A stretch of 64,000 nt of DNA from Skeletonema tropicum (lineage: Eukaryota > Bacillariophyta > Thalassiosirophyceae > Thalassiosirales > Thalassiosiraceae): positions 558,001-622,000 of the forward strand of contig CM074134.1 of the NCBI GenBank assembly GCA_037178625.1, read 5' to 3'. The translations under genes were made by a program, and so were the position numbers. The stretch's first letter is position 1. Each line of letters begins with the position of its first letter. This document shows positions 63,750 through 64,000 of this stretch, piece after piece. The notes under the pieces are model-generated. The model was given only the letters and a program-made list of their open reading frames with translations. It ran no database searches and was not told the DNA's origin.

Positions 63750-64000
63750 TTAAAGCTTCGCTCTTCTGCTTCTGTCGTACAAATTGGCAACAGCCTCTTC
63801 TGAGCCCAAAACTCCAACCAAGTTAGGCTTGCTGCCGAACGCCTCGTCATACAAATCAATAACCTTACCCTTAGAGCTTCCGTCCTTTACCCTGGTTTCA
63901 AAACTCAATGGTTGGAAGAAGTCTCCTCCTTTATACCTGTTGATCATGATACCGCCAATAATGGAGACCTCGTTGGCAAAGTCCCACACATCGGGAGTTC
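63750..64000 (-). CDS. 3' end of an unrecognised gene, cut by the window end
   Basis: The minus-strand frame is open from the window end to a TAA at 63750 and encodes about 83 C-terminal residues (PDVWDFANEVSIIGGIMINR, then GGDFFQPLSF, KGKVIDLYDEAFGSKPNLVG, GSEEAVANLYDRSRRAKL). The sequence has clear protein character with regular hydrophobic spacing. I do not recognise the family. The start lies outside the window. Confidence 0.6.
   Translation of the reverse strand, partial: TPDVWDFANEVSIIGGIMINRYKGGDFFQPLSFETRVKDGSSKGKVIDLYDEAFGSKPNLVGVLGSEEAVANLYDRSRRAKL

Noticed and set aside
1..64000. tRNA, rRNA, riboswitch or bacterial operon signals
   Set aside because: I read both strands and saw no convincing cloverleaf boxes, rRNA words or ribosome-binding sites. 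The genes are eukaryotic with spliceosomal introns.

Overview
The window looks like nuclear DNA of a diatom or a close stramenopile, probably a centric diatom. Two proteins (43698 and 47576) begin with a signal peptide followed by an AF-type junction (IDAF-THPP and SIAFAP-GR), the bipartite plastid-targeting signal of algae with a secondary red plastid. Introns are few and short (67-133 bp). A kinesin-14, a Pus7/TruD pseudouridine synthase, MORN, MYND, BspA-type (DUF285) and PPR proteins fit a protist alga. I saw no rRNA, tRNA or CRISPR. The exact species cannot be read from the sequence.

Left half (1-36 kb). One gene family dominates, with nine genes all on the + strand. Four PDZ-only genes (1479, 4386, 6762, 9169) carry a short Cys-containing N-terminal motif, one PDZ domain and a long, highly acidic, internally repeated tail. 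They are followed by about 3 kb of 184-bp satellite. Next is one gene (15351) that fuses the PDZ module to a zinc-less quinone-oxidoreductase-like MDR domain. Then come four MDR-only genes (18706, 23768, 30671, 34393). The fusion gene sits exactly between the two sub-arrays. A broken tail of a further PDZ paralog lies at about 8190-8700.

The same half is full of mobile DNA: two complete copies and one cut copy of a 1.54-kb TA-flanked inverted-repeat element, plus an older relic; a 1.85-kb inverted-repeat transposon with a 4-bp GATA duplication, inserted in the upstream region of one MDR gene and carrying its own 427-codon gene; a 363-bp MITE-like element; and a decayed coiled-coil gene.

Right half (36-64 kb). 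This is an ordinary mixed-strand gene region: kinesin-14 (-), secreted BspA-type repeat protein (+), SAP30BP/HCNGP-like protein (-), plastid PPR protein (+), plastid-targeted disordered coiled-coil protein (+), Sel1-repeat protein (-), MYND-hydrolase (+, broken), methyltransferase (-), MORN protein (-, frame-broken), TruD/Pus7 (+) and the 3' end of an unknown gene (-). Several of these have clear single-base frame breaks. They are either decayed or, more likely, the assembly has residual indel errors between about 38 and 58 kb.

The PDZ/MDR cluster is the best candidate for an undescribed system: acidic PDZ scaffolds and soluble reductase-like proteins that share a neighbourhood and, in one gene, a polypeptide.
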